Position numbers and translations under genes: made by a program
The notes under the pieces: model-generated
What the model was told of the DNA's origin: nothing
The model's database searches: none
Seen by the model: the letters and a program-made list of their open reading frames with translations, nothing else
Shown here: one piece after another, positions 19,567 to 32,109 of the stretch
Position numbering within the stretch: position 1 is the stretch's first letter
Layout: each line of letters opens with the position of its first letter
Source: Porites lobata
Taxonomy: Eukaryota; Cnidaria; Anthozoa; Scleractinia; Poritidae
Assembly (NCBI GenBank): GCA_942486035.1
Contig: CALNXK010000323.1
Location: 62,001 to 126,000 of the forward strand
Direction: 5' to 3'
DNA: 64,000 nucleotides

Positions 19567-19901
19567 TACAATTTCATAGAGTAAAGGCATATTAAAAGGG
19601 GAAAAGTCTTCACTTCCATAGACGTGCATCGTTCAAACTTTCTTCATTATAATCCGTTTACATTCAGCCGAAGATATGTTTCAGTAAACAGAGAACTTAG
19701 GGCAAAATTCAAACTGCTTGCATGGTGACGTTATGCCTTATAATCTACCGATCGTTCACTATTTTATCTTAGTGCAAGCCTTATTTTTGTTCTTAGTGGG
19801 TTGGCAGTAGAGGGAATCGCTAGAGGGAATCCTCGAGAGAGAAAATAGTGAATGAAACCGCAGACTTGAAGCAGTCCACGTAAAATTTAGACGATCCGAA
19901 A

Positions 19902-20474
19902 CCGGGGGTACTCTCTATGATGGCTCCGCCCGAAAGAGGTATCTTTATGACAAGGTGTGTGAAAGGGGTAGCATTTTTCAATAGAATGTATACGAAAGGG
20001 GTACCCAAACGACATCAAAAATGCCCCGTCTTTTAGTATATTCAAGCGTGTGATCAAACCATTTTTAAGGGTCAGACAAAATGCAACCTAAATACCTTAA
20101 CACCTCATATCTATATTTTCCTCTAAACACACTTATATACTTAAATAAACGACTTTTTTCTTTATTTCTTAAAATGCCGCCTAGTATTTATATTGCACGT
20201 GGGGGAAAATCTCTATTCCTCATAAGCTCGGCTTCTCGGAGATTTCCCCGCCACAGTCACTCCTCCCAAGTAAAGTGCAAATTTTAAATTTAATGTTAAT
20301 TAACCTATTTATTATCGTTTTTATTCTGCTTGTAATTCATTGTGTGTGGCAAAATAATAAAATAAAATAAATAAATAAAATACCTTTTTCGTGAAAAATG
20401 GTATATAAAAGGGTAAGGGGTTGGACCTCAGGGCAGAGCCTCCCAGCAAAAACATTTGTTGAGTACCCCCCCGG
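19902..20474. mobile_element. 573-bp CCGGGGGTACTC-type element with 9-bp TSD
   Basis: Left end CCGGGGGTACTC, right end GAGTACCCCCCCGG. Flanks GATCCGAAA (19893-19901) and GATGCGAAA (20475-20483) match at 8 of 9 bases. The interior differs from the 330-bp copies and contains an A-rich AATAAAATAA run (about 20345-20380), perhaps the tail of another insertion. Confidence 0.75.
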
Positions 20475-20483
20475 GATGCGAAA

Positions 20484-21256
20484 CAACTTCAAGACTATAA
20501 CGAATATCATCTTCAAGAAATTAGTTTAACCAGTCTTCGTCAAACTAGCGCGTTTCGTGGCATTTGAATGTTTAGTTTTCTCTCTTGTATTGTGATGTAC
20601 TTACTGGAACTGCCGTGCCAAGATGCTACACTGTTTTTGCAAGATATGTCGTCTGCACTTCCAATCTGCCATAGAAACTTATGTTATCACATGAAAGACA
20701 TACAAATGATATCGCCTACGATCGATCTCCAGAATCTTTCCTCGCTGGGTGTACAGCCATAAAGGCAGACGTTTGTGCAACAACAGCAAGCGACAACAGT
20801 GCACCAACAAATTTGACGAATAAGAGAATTTGTCACTTGTTTTCAAAACTTTTTCTCGTGATTATGTATTGATAGACCTTGATATTGTTTGGAGAAAATT
20901 GATGTTGGTCACTAAAAGGGACTTAAAGGGTCAAACCAAATTGCTAACTGTTAACTGAATGGTGAGTACAAGTTTTTTTTCTAGGAAATGCCTTAACGCA
21001 TATTTATGTCAAATTCTGCGAAAGTGTTCCTGAGGAAAAATGCTATTTGAACGCTTTTGAACCGTTTCCCTTCCCACACGGAATAATCAGTTTTTGATAA
21101 TTTTATTTGCAAGATTCTTTTACATTAGCCTGCGTAGCGTCGGTTTTGGCCGCGCCGCGGGAAATGGAACGAGAGCCGCTCTTTTACTCGTGCCATTTTT
21201 CGCGCGGTCTTTGACTCTCGTTCCTCGTCAGTTCTTTGCTCGCAAACTGCACGGGA
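20484..21256. other. Gene-free stretch with a one-ended repeat
   Basis: At 21125 a TAGCCTGCGTAGCG end begins, followed by an imperfect hairpin around GGAACGAGAGCC and GACTCTCGTTCC. No gene is recognised. Confidence 0.4.
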
Positions 21257-21265
21257 ACGCTTTCT

Positions 21266-21458
21266 TAGCCTGCAAAGCTGGCGCTATTGTGTACTAGGCG
21301 AGTGAGATTTGGCGGCGGAGCCGCTGTACCAGTCGAGTGAGTTGGCGGCGAATCCGCGAGAAATACCAAACTTCAAACGCCTCGTCCGCACTCCTTATTT
21401 TGGATCTCGGCTCCGCCGCCAAAACTTTAATCACACAATACCGCCAGCTGCGCAGACT
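21266..21458. mobile_element. TAGCCTGC foldback element, 193 bp, with 9-bp TSD
   Basis: Arms include GCTGGCGCTATTGTGT / ACACAATACCGCCAGC and GGCGGCGGAGCC / GGCTCCGCCGCC. ACGCTTTCT is exactly duplicated on both sides (21257-21265 and 21459-21467). Confidence 0.82.
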
Positions 21459-21467
21459 ACGCTTTCT

Positions 21468-24170
21468 ACGCCGGCTACTTTTACCTCAAACTCCTTTTGA
21501 CTGACGTCTCTTTAGAACTTTAAGAATGACACCTGTACCGGATGGCATATTTGAAATCATGGTAGCTTTTTCTAGGAAAAACCACGCACAAAATCTATTT
21601 TTATCCGATTGGGCAAGAAAGGTACCCCAAAGGTCAAACATAATATTTCACAATAAGGAATTCCTTAGCAGCCACCTGTAAGCTAAAGAACCTGTTTGGT
21701 ACTCTATAATGAAGACCCCGGATTTCATACTAGAAAGATAAGGACAATTCTCGCATAAGCTCTAACAGGCCAGGAGAAATAGATTAGAGTTTCTGATTTG
21801 CTTTCAGCTCACACAGGAACCTAGTCTGCTCAGTTTGTAGAAATTTGTTGTCTGCACCTCATCACTAGCTATCAGCAGAAGAGCAAAATTTTCAATGTCA
21901 CCTTTGTTTCCATAGACACTGTAATTTAAGGGCAATTGTCTGGAGTTCTGGGGTTTCGAGTGATCGTAGAGCAAGCGTAATACGCTAAAAAACGTGAAAA
22001 TGTCCATCCTCTGTTTATCACCGTCCTTGCAAGTGATCGAATCCCGTACTGGTATATTGGTGTTACGTTTTGAGTGCACTATTATCTTGAAAAACTCTTA
22101 ATGGAAAGTTCAGACATTAAAAATACTTATGTTTCTAAAAGAATCTTAGCTATTGCAGAAACACTTGAAACAACGTTTGTGCTCCAGGGAGTTTAAATGA
22201 GAAAAGTCTGTTTTTAGAGCAGTGACAGGGAAAACACGCCCGGTGAAAGGTTTGAAAGATGTTTCAGAGAAGCAAAACACATCTCTTGCGTAATAGGGGT
22301 TAAATATAAATTACATACATTTTCATCACACAATTTTCAAGTCGACAGGACATTTTCTTATTTGCATAAATCAAATTAACTATGACTGACAATGATTTAG
22401 ACAGGACGTTCCACACGCAAGCAAAACTTGCACTTGATGGGGTACAAAAAATCTGCAAGACACAGCTCGATACTGTTTTTAAATGCAATTTATTCATGTC
22501 AAATTCGGTTTAAAATAGAACAACATTTGTCAATGATTTACCCATCATAAATAAGTTAAGGCTGTATTCTTGTGAAGGACGTTTCTGCGAAATTCAAGAA
22601 ACATCTCTCAAAAATTTAATATACTAAAATCAGTCATTTTTTTCAAATGCTATGCTCACTGATACTCTAAACACATTTTGCAACGCATGGAAAGTTGTAC
22701 CTGCAGTAACCGTTTGCAGTATGGGAAGGGAATATTAAATAAATATCGCGGCGAACTGAAGCAGCAGTTGACGATTGTGTTGAATAAATTGTACGTGTTA
22801 CAAAGAAGAGGCGGCAAAATGTTACTCAGAGAATTGAAAAGTTAAAAGAAAAAAATATGTATGAGGAAATGGTTAAATTTCAGTGACCTTTGCTCGTAGG
22901 AAGCAGTCACTTAAACTAACACGTGTTCCTCTGTTATGTTAAGTATTGAATCTATTGTTTTTTAAATGCTAAACATCTACAAAGCTTGTTCTATTTTTAC
23001 CCTAGTATTGATTTAGTGTAAAACTAGTGTCGAGGTGAATCAAACGACAGAAAGTGAAAATCGTCTAGCTTCCTCTCTGTGCGTTCGCGACATGATGACA
23101 TAAAAATACATGTATCAAGGAGAAATACATTTCGTAGGAATATAATTGGACGAATAAAATATTTTTCCTCTAGCAACCTTCATTTCAGGTTTTTAAATAT
23201 ATGTTTTTTCCTTTCAAATAAATTTAAAATTTATTAAATTTTAACTAGTTTGTTATTATATTTTTTTACGAGACGTCTTTTTGTTCTAAGGTTTCAAAAA
23301 TATCCGTAGATATGATATATGGAGTCACTTAGCCTGTTTCACAAACATAGAAAGTTTAAAAGTTCTAATCCCGGCTCTCGTATTTAACAATTGTCTAATC
23401 CGCGGGCTACTCGATCAAGTATTAATCTAAGTCGGTTTTAAGTATAAAATTGCATTTACAGTTTAAGTAATAAAATGGTAAAAATGGCATGCTCTGAGAC
23501 AAATAAACGTCCAGAATGCATAGCCATTATAATATTTTCTTTCACTATACTAAAAAGCACTTTTAGCGCCTATATCAGAGGCCTTTGAACTACATAATTA
23601 TATTTTCCCTTAACCATGCACCCTTTCAACTCTGTGTAAGACGGCCTTTCCGACTGGATGCAAGAGAGTTTAACGGGCAAAACAGAGAAAATATCTATCC
23701 AACGTTTTGACGACTTTTGAGGTTTCTGTTTCTTTATAATGGAAAGAAACAAGCTCCCTACAAAAGAAGAATGGCTAAATTGTCCTATAAAACTGTGCAA
23801 ACAAAGGGACTTCCATGTAAGCCTTTGTCAACTTGGAATAGCAAATCGGTCGATCGTTTTCGCAAAATGCAATTGAATAGTTGCTTGAATTTAAATAAAG
23901 AAAACTTGCAACATACGCTAAACAGTATTTATAAGTCATGATTCCTGCTCGTGAAACAAAAACCGAGGATTTTGCTCGAACGGTCTTCAGATTGGTTGTT
24001 CTGGGCAGCGCTCATTCTTTGTAACCTTGCAGTAAAATAAAACTCTCGTCTAGTGATTCATTTTAAGAAAAACTGGAAATTTCAACAAAGGTTCTTAAAA
24101 CTATTTTTTTTCGTCTGAAAGTTGAATCATTTAAACGCAATTAGTAAAAAATACATTCATGGGTAGTATT
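21468..24170. other. Gene-free AT-rich stretch
   Basis: About 2.7 kb with no convincing exon, RNA gene or bounded transposon. Confidence 0.4.
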
Positions 24171-24176
24171 TTTAAT
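24171..24176 (-). terminator. Candidate poly(A) hexanucleotide for the Mos kinase
   Basis: ATTAAA on the minus strand, about 180 bases after the stop codon. A TTTTAAT element (24265-24271), like a cytoplasmic polyadenylation element, lies upstream of it. Only motif evidence. Confidence 0.3.
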
Positions 24177-24355
24177 CCAGAAAAAATTTCCTAATCTTGA
24201 CGCATTGCTATTTAAATACAAGCAACAAATTCATTTCAAAGGAGGGAAAGAGATTGGCGATCGAATTAAAACTTAATTGCTTCCTTTTGACATCAACGGT
24301 GAGGAATTTCCTTGGAATATAACTGCTAAAAGTAGCTTACCATTAGCTTAACTTA

Positions 24356-25285
24356 CTAACTTCTCTGCATTGATCGTAAAATCCCTATAGTTTCACTGGC
24401 CGTCGGCCGTAAACACGGACTCGACTGCCAAAGTGATTCCACTAATTGCTGATAATGGCAGGATATCTTATCGACGCTTGGCACACGTGGTCGCAAATTG
24501 TACGCAACGACGCCAAATACAACAACATATAAATTCTCGGAGCCATAAGGCCGTTCCCGGGTTAGTAACTGCCATAAACAAATACCCAGTGAATAAATGT
24601 CCGCTTTTGGGGATGGTGTTTCTCCCTTGAGAAGTTCTGGTGCTCTATAAGCGAAAGTTCCTGTCAGGTACGAATAGGTTGGGCTAGCAGGTAGATTCTC
24701 ACCATCGTCCACAATTTGACTGCAACCGAAATCTCCTAGTTTGCAAATATCTTTGGAGTCAACTAGAATATTTGCAGGTTTAACATCCAAGTGAGCGATA
24801 TCTTGTCCATGAATAAATTCTAACGCCATAGTTATATGAGAGGCGAATTTGATTCGTCTCTCCTCGTCAATAATTTCCTTTTCATTGTCCAAAATATTTC
24901 GTAATGTTCTTGGACCGGCGAATTCCATAATTATCATTCTCTCGGAGAGAGGACGTTCTAAGCTTGAAGCTGCTAGTGTCCGAACAATGTAAGGATGACA
25001 GAACGAGGCAATAGAAGTTTCCGCTTGGAAACTCTGCAAGACCGCTCGCGGGTTTTTTGAGTTGGTGTTCATCTTCTTAATCGCAACTTTTTTTCCGCGA
25101 AATTTCCCCTCGTAAACAGAGCCAAAGCCACCGCTTCCAAGGAGCTTAGAAACTTGAACGAGGGCTGTTTCGTCGTCCGAGAGGATTTCGATCTCTTGAA
25201 CAAAGGCCTTGCATTGAGGGGCCATTGTCTCTACAGTTTCTTTGGATCGACTGCGAATTAGCGGAAGCCTGTTGCTCGCTAGCAT
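24356..25285 (-). CDS. mos: Mos-type serine/threonine protein kinase, 309 aa, single exon
   Basis: A complete kinase domain spans residues about 43-305: Gly loop LGSGGFGSVY (50s), Lys70 in VAIKKM, Glu89 in helix C, catalytic Asp167 in HLDVKPANIL, DFG at 185-187, APE at 215-217. KLGDFGCSQ, the GTFAYRAPELLKGE block with TPSPKADIYS, and AYNLRP are characteristic of Mos. In animals Mos activates MEK-MAPK in oocytes and holds meiosis; cnidarians are known to have Mos genes. The coding region has no intron, as in vertebrate mos. An in-frame TGA lies upstream with no ATG between, so the start is the ATG at 25285 or the second Met (residue 21). The N-terminal tail is short and lacks the Pro2 of vertebrate Mos. 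Cnidarians often carry several Mos paralogues; which one this is cannot be told. Confidence 0.92.
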   Translation of the reverse strand: MLASNRLPLIRSRSKETVETMAPQCKAFVQEIEILSDDETALVQVSKLLGSGGFGSVYEGKFRGKKVAIKKMNTNSKNPRAVLQSFQAETSIASFCHPYIVRTLAASSLERPLSERMIIMEFAGPRTLRNILDNEKEIIDEERRIKFASHITMALEFIHGQDIAHLDVKPANILVDSKDICKLGDFGCSQIVDDGENLPASPTYSYLTGTFAYRAPELLKGETPSPKADIYSLGICLWQLLTRERPYGSENLYVVVFGVVAYNLRPRVPSVDKISCHYQQLVESLWQSSPCLRPTASETIGILRSMQRS

Positions 25286-28200
25286 TTGTTGAGAGTATAT
25301 TCGCCTCGATCCAAGAGGTTGGTTGTCAGCTTTATGTCGAGATGAATTTCACAAGGCTGAGAAGGCCAGCTTCGTGGTGGAGTCTTTTGAACGAAGTCCA
25401 GCTTCTTGCCTCCAAAAGAGGCCTCCAGATGAAGTCGCCAGCAACTTCGGTGGATATGCAAGCCACTGTTCTATTCAGCTGATGTAAAACAAGCAAACAG
25501 CTGGTCAGAGAGACTGACATTTAAAGCGCTAGCCAATCACAGAGCGCCTTAGAAATGTTTATCATTTGTTACCCGTAAAGAGGCGTTTCTTCGAGGCAGG
25601 CTCTTTATTTCACGCTTTGAACGCGTGTAAACTTCCCCGACTCCTTTTTTCCCCTTAATTTATGCTATGATTACAGAAACCAAGGGAAAGAGGGAAGTCA
25701 ACTGGATTCAAATGATTCGTGTTGCGTGAAGGATATGGCGCTTCGAAGAATTTTTGCATTTCAATTTCCCATTTTCTTTCCTACAGCCATGAACTAATGT
25801 GAATTAGGTCATAATAATGAAATCTTCAATTATTCAGCAGTTTCGTTTGTAATGAATCCGCTCTTAAATGAAATGGTCTTTAAGACACCCAGTTAAAATC
25901 GTCTGCTTTTGAGAATTATACACTCTGAATGCGACAGCAAAGCAATTAAAACACAGAAAGACTGAAAATATACTGCATTTTACTCTTTAAGCAAATCACA
26001 CTTTTGTTTACGAATAGACTGTCAAGCATCAACATAAGCCAGCCAAAGTAAACGTCCGTGAGTTTCATTCAACAAGTAGCGCCTAATCGCCCATGCGTGG
26101 AATCGATCACCTCTCCAATCTTTTGTTCAAAAGCTTTTGATCGACGTTGAGAAAAACTAAATGTCATGACAATGAGCTTCATTGAACCGAACAGTTTCAG
26201 CTTCGATTGCGCAATGACCAAAAAAAACCTTCTCCTGAGAGAGCAAAGTCTTAAAGCAACACCCGCAAAGTCACCAGTTTTCACGTAGCTTTCCGTTGGT
26301 TCTTGTACAAGGCGCTAGTAAATAATCGCTTAGCTGCGTTCTTTGTTTATATTTCAAAATGACCCTCAAAAAAAGTATTTTAAGCAGGTAGCGTCCTTGT
26401 TGGCAGATGGCTTAATACGCTATTTTTGAAAGATAGAGACAAATCCTTACCTGCAGAAAGCTTACACTCCAAAGGCCTATCTCACTCTAACAGTATCTAA
26501 TGCGCTCAACTGGCAAAAACAGCGCCACGGTCAGGCAATGCTGGCCGTATATTTATTGAATGAAATCATAAAAGGCTTCCCTTTTTCAAAAGCGAGAGAC
26601 AGCTGTCCTTTTTTGTCGCGGTTTTGTTGATGAATTATTCGACGCGCACTTCTGTCAATTGACAGGATGTTGCTAAGGGGTGTATTGAAATCATGAACGT
26701 CTTTCCGATTTATCCCACCATATGGACCATTTGCTGGGAAAAGCCTCGTCATAGTAGTCATTCGTCACCTTTTAATTACGCACGCGAGAGTCACCCGGGA
26801 ACAAAAAGATTTTACTAGCTGCGTGAAAAAACATGTATAATAAAGAGGAAATCACTTTGATATCGTAAAATACTCTATGATATTCTGAATGCTATGATAT
26901 GCTGAATCAGCTTAAGGCCATTTGCCTGACTGTGCAGGGAGACCTGGTGCTTTTTGCTAATTGTTGCACAAGAGCCTATTATCAATCGAACCTTCACTTT
27001 TCTTGAGATATTAACTACAGATATGCTACAGAAGATATTGTCGTATTATCGTATAGTATCCCTGAGTGCCTTGCGTGAGAAGCTTCTTAACTCTGAAACG
27101 CCGTTAGCTGTCTAGAAGGATCCATCCATATTCAAGACTTAAGCTTAAGTTTGCGTAAGTGGCGGCCGTGGTTACCTTAACAAAAACGACTTTAAATTTA
27201 AATGAAACTAATTGATCTTTCTGAAGTTGTTTTTTCATTCGGTAACAGACCACTATAAGTTCTCCACTGTTAAAAGTCGAGCAGTGGGTTTGGATATTGT
27301 TCTGTCAAAGGGTACATTTCAGTTCTAAGATAGTGATGAGATTATTTGCACGTTTCTGCATATATTCATTCGTAAGAACAAGTGAACTACGCATACTAAT
27401 GCGGTCTTTGTCTTTGAACTTCTGCATAGTTTACTGTTTTTACTAATCTTAAAATTTAAGCTCCAAAAATGAGCCTTTCAACGTCTTGATACAATCTTGC
27501 ATGTATCACAACTATATCTCGTTAATTTGTATTTGGTCGCTACCATTCTCATCAATTTTCGATAAAAATGCTCTTCCGTGAGAAATGGTTAATTTTTTTT
27601 TAGAGAATTCAGGTATTCGAAATTTAGTGCTAATTTGCAATTAGAAATGAGGTCTGATTAAAGTCCACTTATTTAATAAATGTGCGATTTAAAATCTCCG
27701 ATCGGCGTCGGCCTGCCTCAAAAAATAAATGAATGTCTCAATCAAAGAACCGAAGTTTTCTTCGCCACTTACTTTTGGAAAAAACATGAGAAGTAATTAT
27801 GAAAAAATATTCAGTGATAATTTGAAGATGAAGACACGTGGGAAAATAAATCCAAAAATATAGCATGGTAAACGTAAAGTAATTATAAGGAATAAACGTG
27901 ACTTGGCCCATGACCATCTTTCAGTAATCTGTCTACAATTATGTGTAAAACTGACAAAAAGCAATTTATTTGCGATTCGATTCATTTGTGTTTGTTCAAA
28001 GTGACCCCTAACCTAACCATCCTGGCTTTAGTTTTAACCAATTTCCTTGCATGTTTTCAATATCAGCACAAAGTTGCTCGGTTGAACAAAATCTCTTTCT
28101 TTTGCTTCATATAACACATATCAAAAAGTCGAAAATTAAATTGTGATCCTACAGGCATAGAAAAAGCCCGTATTGAGGTTGTTCCATTTCCTCAAGTAAT

Positions 28201-29453
28201 TAAAATTCATCATTTGTTTGTCTTTTGTTTAATTTATTCTGCTTTTACCAGATTTTTAGTTTTGCTTTATCCTGAGTAAACACAGTTCAGAAATCCCCGA
28301 AGTTTGAAGACGCCTCAATTTACTTACCTTCGTTTTATTATTAAAAAAGAAGTCTGCAACACAAATTAGAGTTTTCTTTGAAAAATGTACTGTTCGCTCT
28401 TCACCAACTAATTTTCGAGCCAATCAGTGCAAATAATTTAAGTTGGATTAGCATCGGTCCCTATGCTAATGAATCTACTAAAATTGTTTTCCCTTAATTC
28501 ACCAAGCTCAATTCCGACGTACGGTTTGTGGCTTTTTGTGACATGTTTAATATAAACTTGGTAACACTGCGTAATATACACCGTTAACAACGCAAGGCTA
28601 AAGTCAATCCTAAACAGGTGGACTGCTTCTTAACACAAGTTACTACGTAGTTAGTATTGCTAAGAGATTGAAATAGTAAATTGATGCTCTTAGATTGGAA
28701 GAAATATACATCTTAAAACAACTAAGGAAGAGTCTGCAGTTATAAACGACTGAAAGTCCAATTTGGGGTCAATAAAAGAACATTGTTGCATGCTCACTTT
28801 TGTATTTGTTGTGTTTTGCTATTTCAGCAGCTCGGGCTGTTACTTGTTACTCTGTAGTTACAGTTACCTGTCAGTTCGACCGAAGTTTGATTAAAAAAGC
28901 AGTTTTTCCATACTGGGCGCAAGACACACGCTGGCAGGGAAAACCCAAAACTTTTCGTGGCGTTGTTCACGCACACTTTGGCACGCGTAAAGCAAATTCA
29001 AATGCAAACTCATTCCATATTCCACCCAATCAAAACGAGGGCATACAATGCAATAAATCAATCATAAATAGTAACTCACCCTTCCCCCAAAGCGCGTTAC
29101 CCTTGCTCAGCGGTCTGGAACAGCCTCGTCCCAAGTGCTTTTCCCCACAGTTTCTGAGGTAAAAGCCCTGGCCAAGGGACGAGGTTGCAGCCTGGTACCG
29201 TTGCCAAGGGTAACGTGACTACAGGTAAAATAGGGCTCGAGTCACGGTGCGTTCACGTAAGAATGCGTTCTGGATATTTTGGCACAAACACAATGAAGGT
29301 GTTGCTCATCAGTATTGCACGTGCTGGAAACATTTGCATTTCTAGCCTTGTTAATTTGGATCTTTGCGTTAAAAGAGGAGAAAGAATCATTTCAGGCTTC
29401 GATAATTCACTACTTTCACATGCACAGGAACCCATTGATGGGCTCCTGACATA
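25286..29453. other. Upstream region of mos and gene-free stretch
   Basis: About 4.2 kb of AT-rich sequence. No exon with conserved content, RNA gene or clearly bounded transposon was recognised. Confidence 0.4.
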
Positions 29454-29595
29454 GACCATAATGCACCTTGTTTACCCACCAAACTTTTGTATAACCATTG
29501 TTTCCAATTTCTCCTGGTATTACAGTCAACCCAAGAGAAATCCAAGACAATGGTTATGTAAAATTTTGGGGTGTAAACAAGGTTCTTTATATGGT
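29454..29595. mobile_element. Hairpin MITE of about 142 bp (CCTTGTTTAC family)
   Basis: GACCATAATGCACCTTGTTTAC and its mirror arm around GTAAACAAGGTTC...TATGGTC pair, continuing through ATAACCATTGT / ACAATGGTTAT. The loop holds TCTCCTGGTATTACAG. Target duplication not resolved. Confidence 0.7.
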
Positions 29596-29824
29596 CAATG
29601 TGAAAATGGTGAATACTAATTTTTCTTTAAAGTTTCGAAAAAAATCAATCGATTTCTAAGATAAGCAGACTAGAATTACGGTCTTTAAAGTCCCATTCTG
29701 ACGTATGAAAATTGTCTGAACGGAGCGAGTTATAAACAACGAGTATATCCCTTGCAGTTACTTCTACCGCTGTCGTTGAGATCCTCATAATGTAATTAGA
29801 AACAAAAGGAAACAACCGGAACTT

Positions 29825-29985
29825 AGGCAATTCGGATTCCGGAATCCCGGAAAGTTTTACTCGTAAAATCGCGAATCCTGAGTTATAGAACCAGGAATTC
29901 AGCTCAAGGACAAGGAATCCAGAATCCAGTACCTGAAATTCGGAATCAAAAGCGTGGAATCCAGAAACAAAGACTATCTTGAATT
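29825..29985. repeat. GGAATCC-GAATCC degenerate repeat
   Basis: Clusters of GGAATCCAGAATCC-like units, also present at about 63680-63875. Probably parts of one dispersed repeat family. Confidence 0.5.
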
Positions 29986-30149
29986 ACCTTAGATGGGCGA
30001 ATCAGTCCTCAGTTGTTATGCCTCTCTTGTTTCGAAATATAGCACGTCTTCACTCACGACGCCTGTAGCTATGCAATTTAACTGGAAAAAAGAAAGTTTT
30101 TACAGATGAAAAAGGTTCAACTCCCACAAGACACCAACCATAATCGGCG

Positions 30150-30540
30150 GGCAAAAACGGCGTTCGCCAGGAGCTCATAATCAGCAGCGAGCAACTCCCA
30201 TACTAGTACTGTGTCACGGCGTTTCTAGTTACGGACCAGTTAATTTTTAGACACATTTTAGGGCATTTTTTCCAGCGAAAATAGAAATCTCCACCAATGG
30301 CTTTGAGCGCATTAGAAGTATAAGATATCAAGAAGGAAAAATAAATGTTATTAAAAGGCAAAAAATATCAGTTTAGGTCTGTAGGTTTGCTGACTGGTTT
30401 GTGGAATTTAAAAGATATTCAAATTTCGCGCAAAAACCGTTCTAAAAATAAACTGGTCCGTGAAAACGCCGTGACATGAATGGAAGTTGCTCTCTCCGGA
30501 TTATGGGCTCCTGCGCTCGCTGGCTTTTGTCCCAACTCAA
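30150..30540. mobile_element. Long inverted-repeat element of about 390 bp
   Basis: Inner arms TCACGGCGTTT...GGACCAGTT and AACTGGTCCG...AACGCCGTGA pair strongly. Outer arms (GGAGCTCATAATC / GATTATGGGCTCC and GCGAGCAACT / AGTTGCTCTC) extend the pairing to about 110 bases per side. The outer limits are approximate. Confidence 0.6.
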
Positions 30541-31029
30541 CTAAACGTCCCTGGGTCCCCGAGGATGGACACCAACATGGCCACCATTTCATTGTTTTGG
30601 GAGACCAATATGGCGTACTTGACGTCATTGTCTTTTGTTTGCGTCAGCCTTTGTTTGCACTTGACTCTTATGCCTGCACGGCGTTGGTTTTTCCCGACGC
30701 AAGATTCTTATGTTTGCCCTTGTGCTTGAAGCAGCATATCGCAGGTGAAAATCAGGTATTTCTTGTTTGTTATTACAGGCTTAAAGCTGAAATTTATCAA
30801 CATGTGGTGCACTGAAAGGGCTTTAAATAAATGAAAATAGTAGTGCATAAACAGTAGAGGTCTTAAAATAAAAATATCCTGTTATTTGCCAGTTTTCAGT
30901 TCACGTAAAGAAAATAGAGAAAATATTAGAAAATATTAATTAAAGAAAATATTAGACGCGGAGTGCGTAAAAAAACCTCAGCTCTCCTTTATTTGCATCG
31001 CTGGATTTATCTTGCTTGTTTCAACTCCC

Positions 31030-31316
31030 TTAATGGTGGACTTTGTGGGGACTTGAATTAGTGTCCTCATTAGCGAGAGTCCGTGATAGCGGAAGCTTAT
31101 TTCGGAAAAACATCTGGCCCCCGTTTCGTTATCCACCGGATAAATCTATATCCAGTAGATAGCGCAATTGGTTTCCCAAATACTGGATAGCGCTATCCAT
31201 GTTTCGAACAACCCCGGCCGGTAGTTTCTTTCTGTCGGGCATTTATCTGCCGTCCGTATATGTATATTTTCGGGGTGTCCGTTAGAGCGGTGTGTCTGCA
31301 AGGCGGTTTTTGACTG
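31030..31316. mobile_element. TA-flanked CAGTCAAA-type element, left end unclear, with a nested hairpin
   Basis: The right end GGCGGTTTTTGACTG is followed by TA. GTGTCCGTTAGAGCGG and, on the left, GTGTCCTCATTAGCGAGAG are inverted-repeat-type motifs of this family. A second hairpin (about 31115-31215, with TATCCACCGGATAAATC and GGATAGCGCTATCC) sits in the middle. Confidence 0.45.
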
Positions 31317-31319
31317 TAC

Positions 31320-32109
31320 ATGGCTTTAGAAAGAAAACCTGTATTGTAGACTTAAGGCAATACTCGAGTAATCAGTTGTCTGACTTTGAAGCCGTTTCAT
31401 TTTGAAGAAATGCAGTTAAGTCGACGTTCAAATTTTTTTTTGGAAATTTACATGGCTAGTTGCAGGACAACTAGGGCTAACAATCAATAAACTTCCAACT
31501 TCTCCTTACGGTGTTAACACGTAACTAGATAAGATATGTGGCGAGAGGGGATAAAATGATCAATTACTGTCAAAGTCTTTTTCATTGAATGAAACGTTCT
31601 CTCACCTCAGACTTGAAGATATGTTTTTGGGTTTAAAGTTTGAAATTAAATCAGTCCCAATTAAACCGTCTTAACTAAAAAGGTAACAAAACATCGTAAC
31701 AGTCAAAACTAATTGGTCCTCGTAAATCACTTAGCAGGTGATTCGGACGCCAGATCAAAGCTTACAGAATACAACGAAGCAAAAGTGTATTTCCTGGTTT
31801 GTTCGTCAATATGCACTCACTCAGTGTGGTCGAACAAAGACATAGCCGATCTTAGATATTTCAAGGTACAGCACACAACGTTGATAAAAGATACAAATAA
31901 AGCATACCTGTAGGTAAGAGTACGACTTTTTGCAAATTATGCGTCGTTGTCTAAGTTGCGAATTGAAAGATAACCAAGTTGTTATGTGGCCTTAGATTAA
32001 TTCCACCTACCTGTTATTAGGACAAAATGAATGGTTATCAGCTAAAGTAAACATGAATCTTTGTCACAATGTTGTGTCCATTTTACCATAGACAGGTAGC
32101 AGGTGATTA
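31320..32109. other. Gene-free stretch
   Basis: No recognised features. Confidence 0.35.

Noticed and set aside
28800..29162. 120-codon plus-strand frame
   Set aside because: No domain, poor splice context and low-complexity Asn/Ser content.
30480..30815. 111-codon frame at the right edge of an inverted-repeat element
   Set aside because: It starts in the element arm and shows no conserved features.
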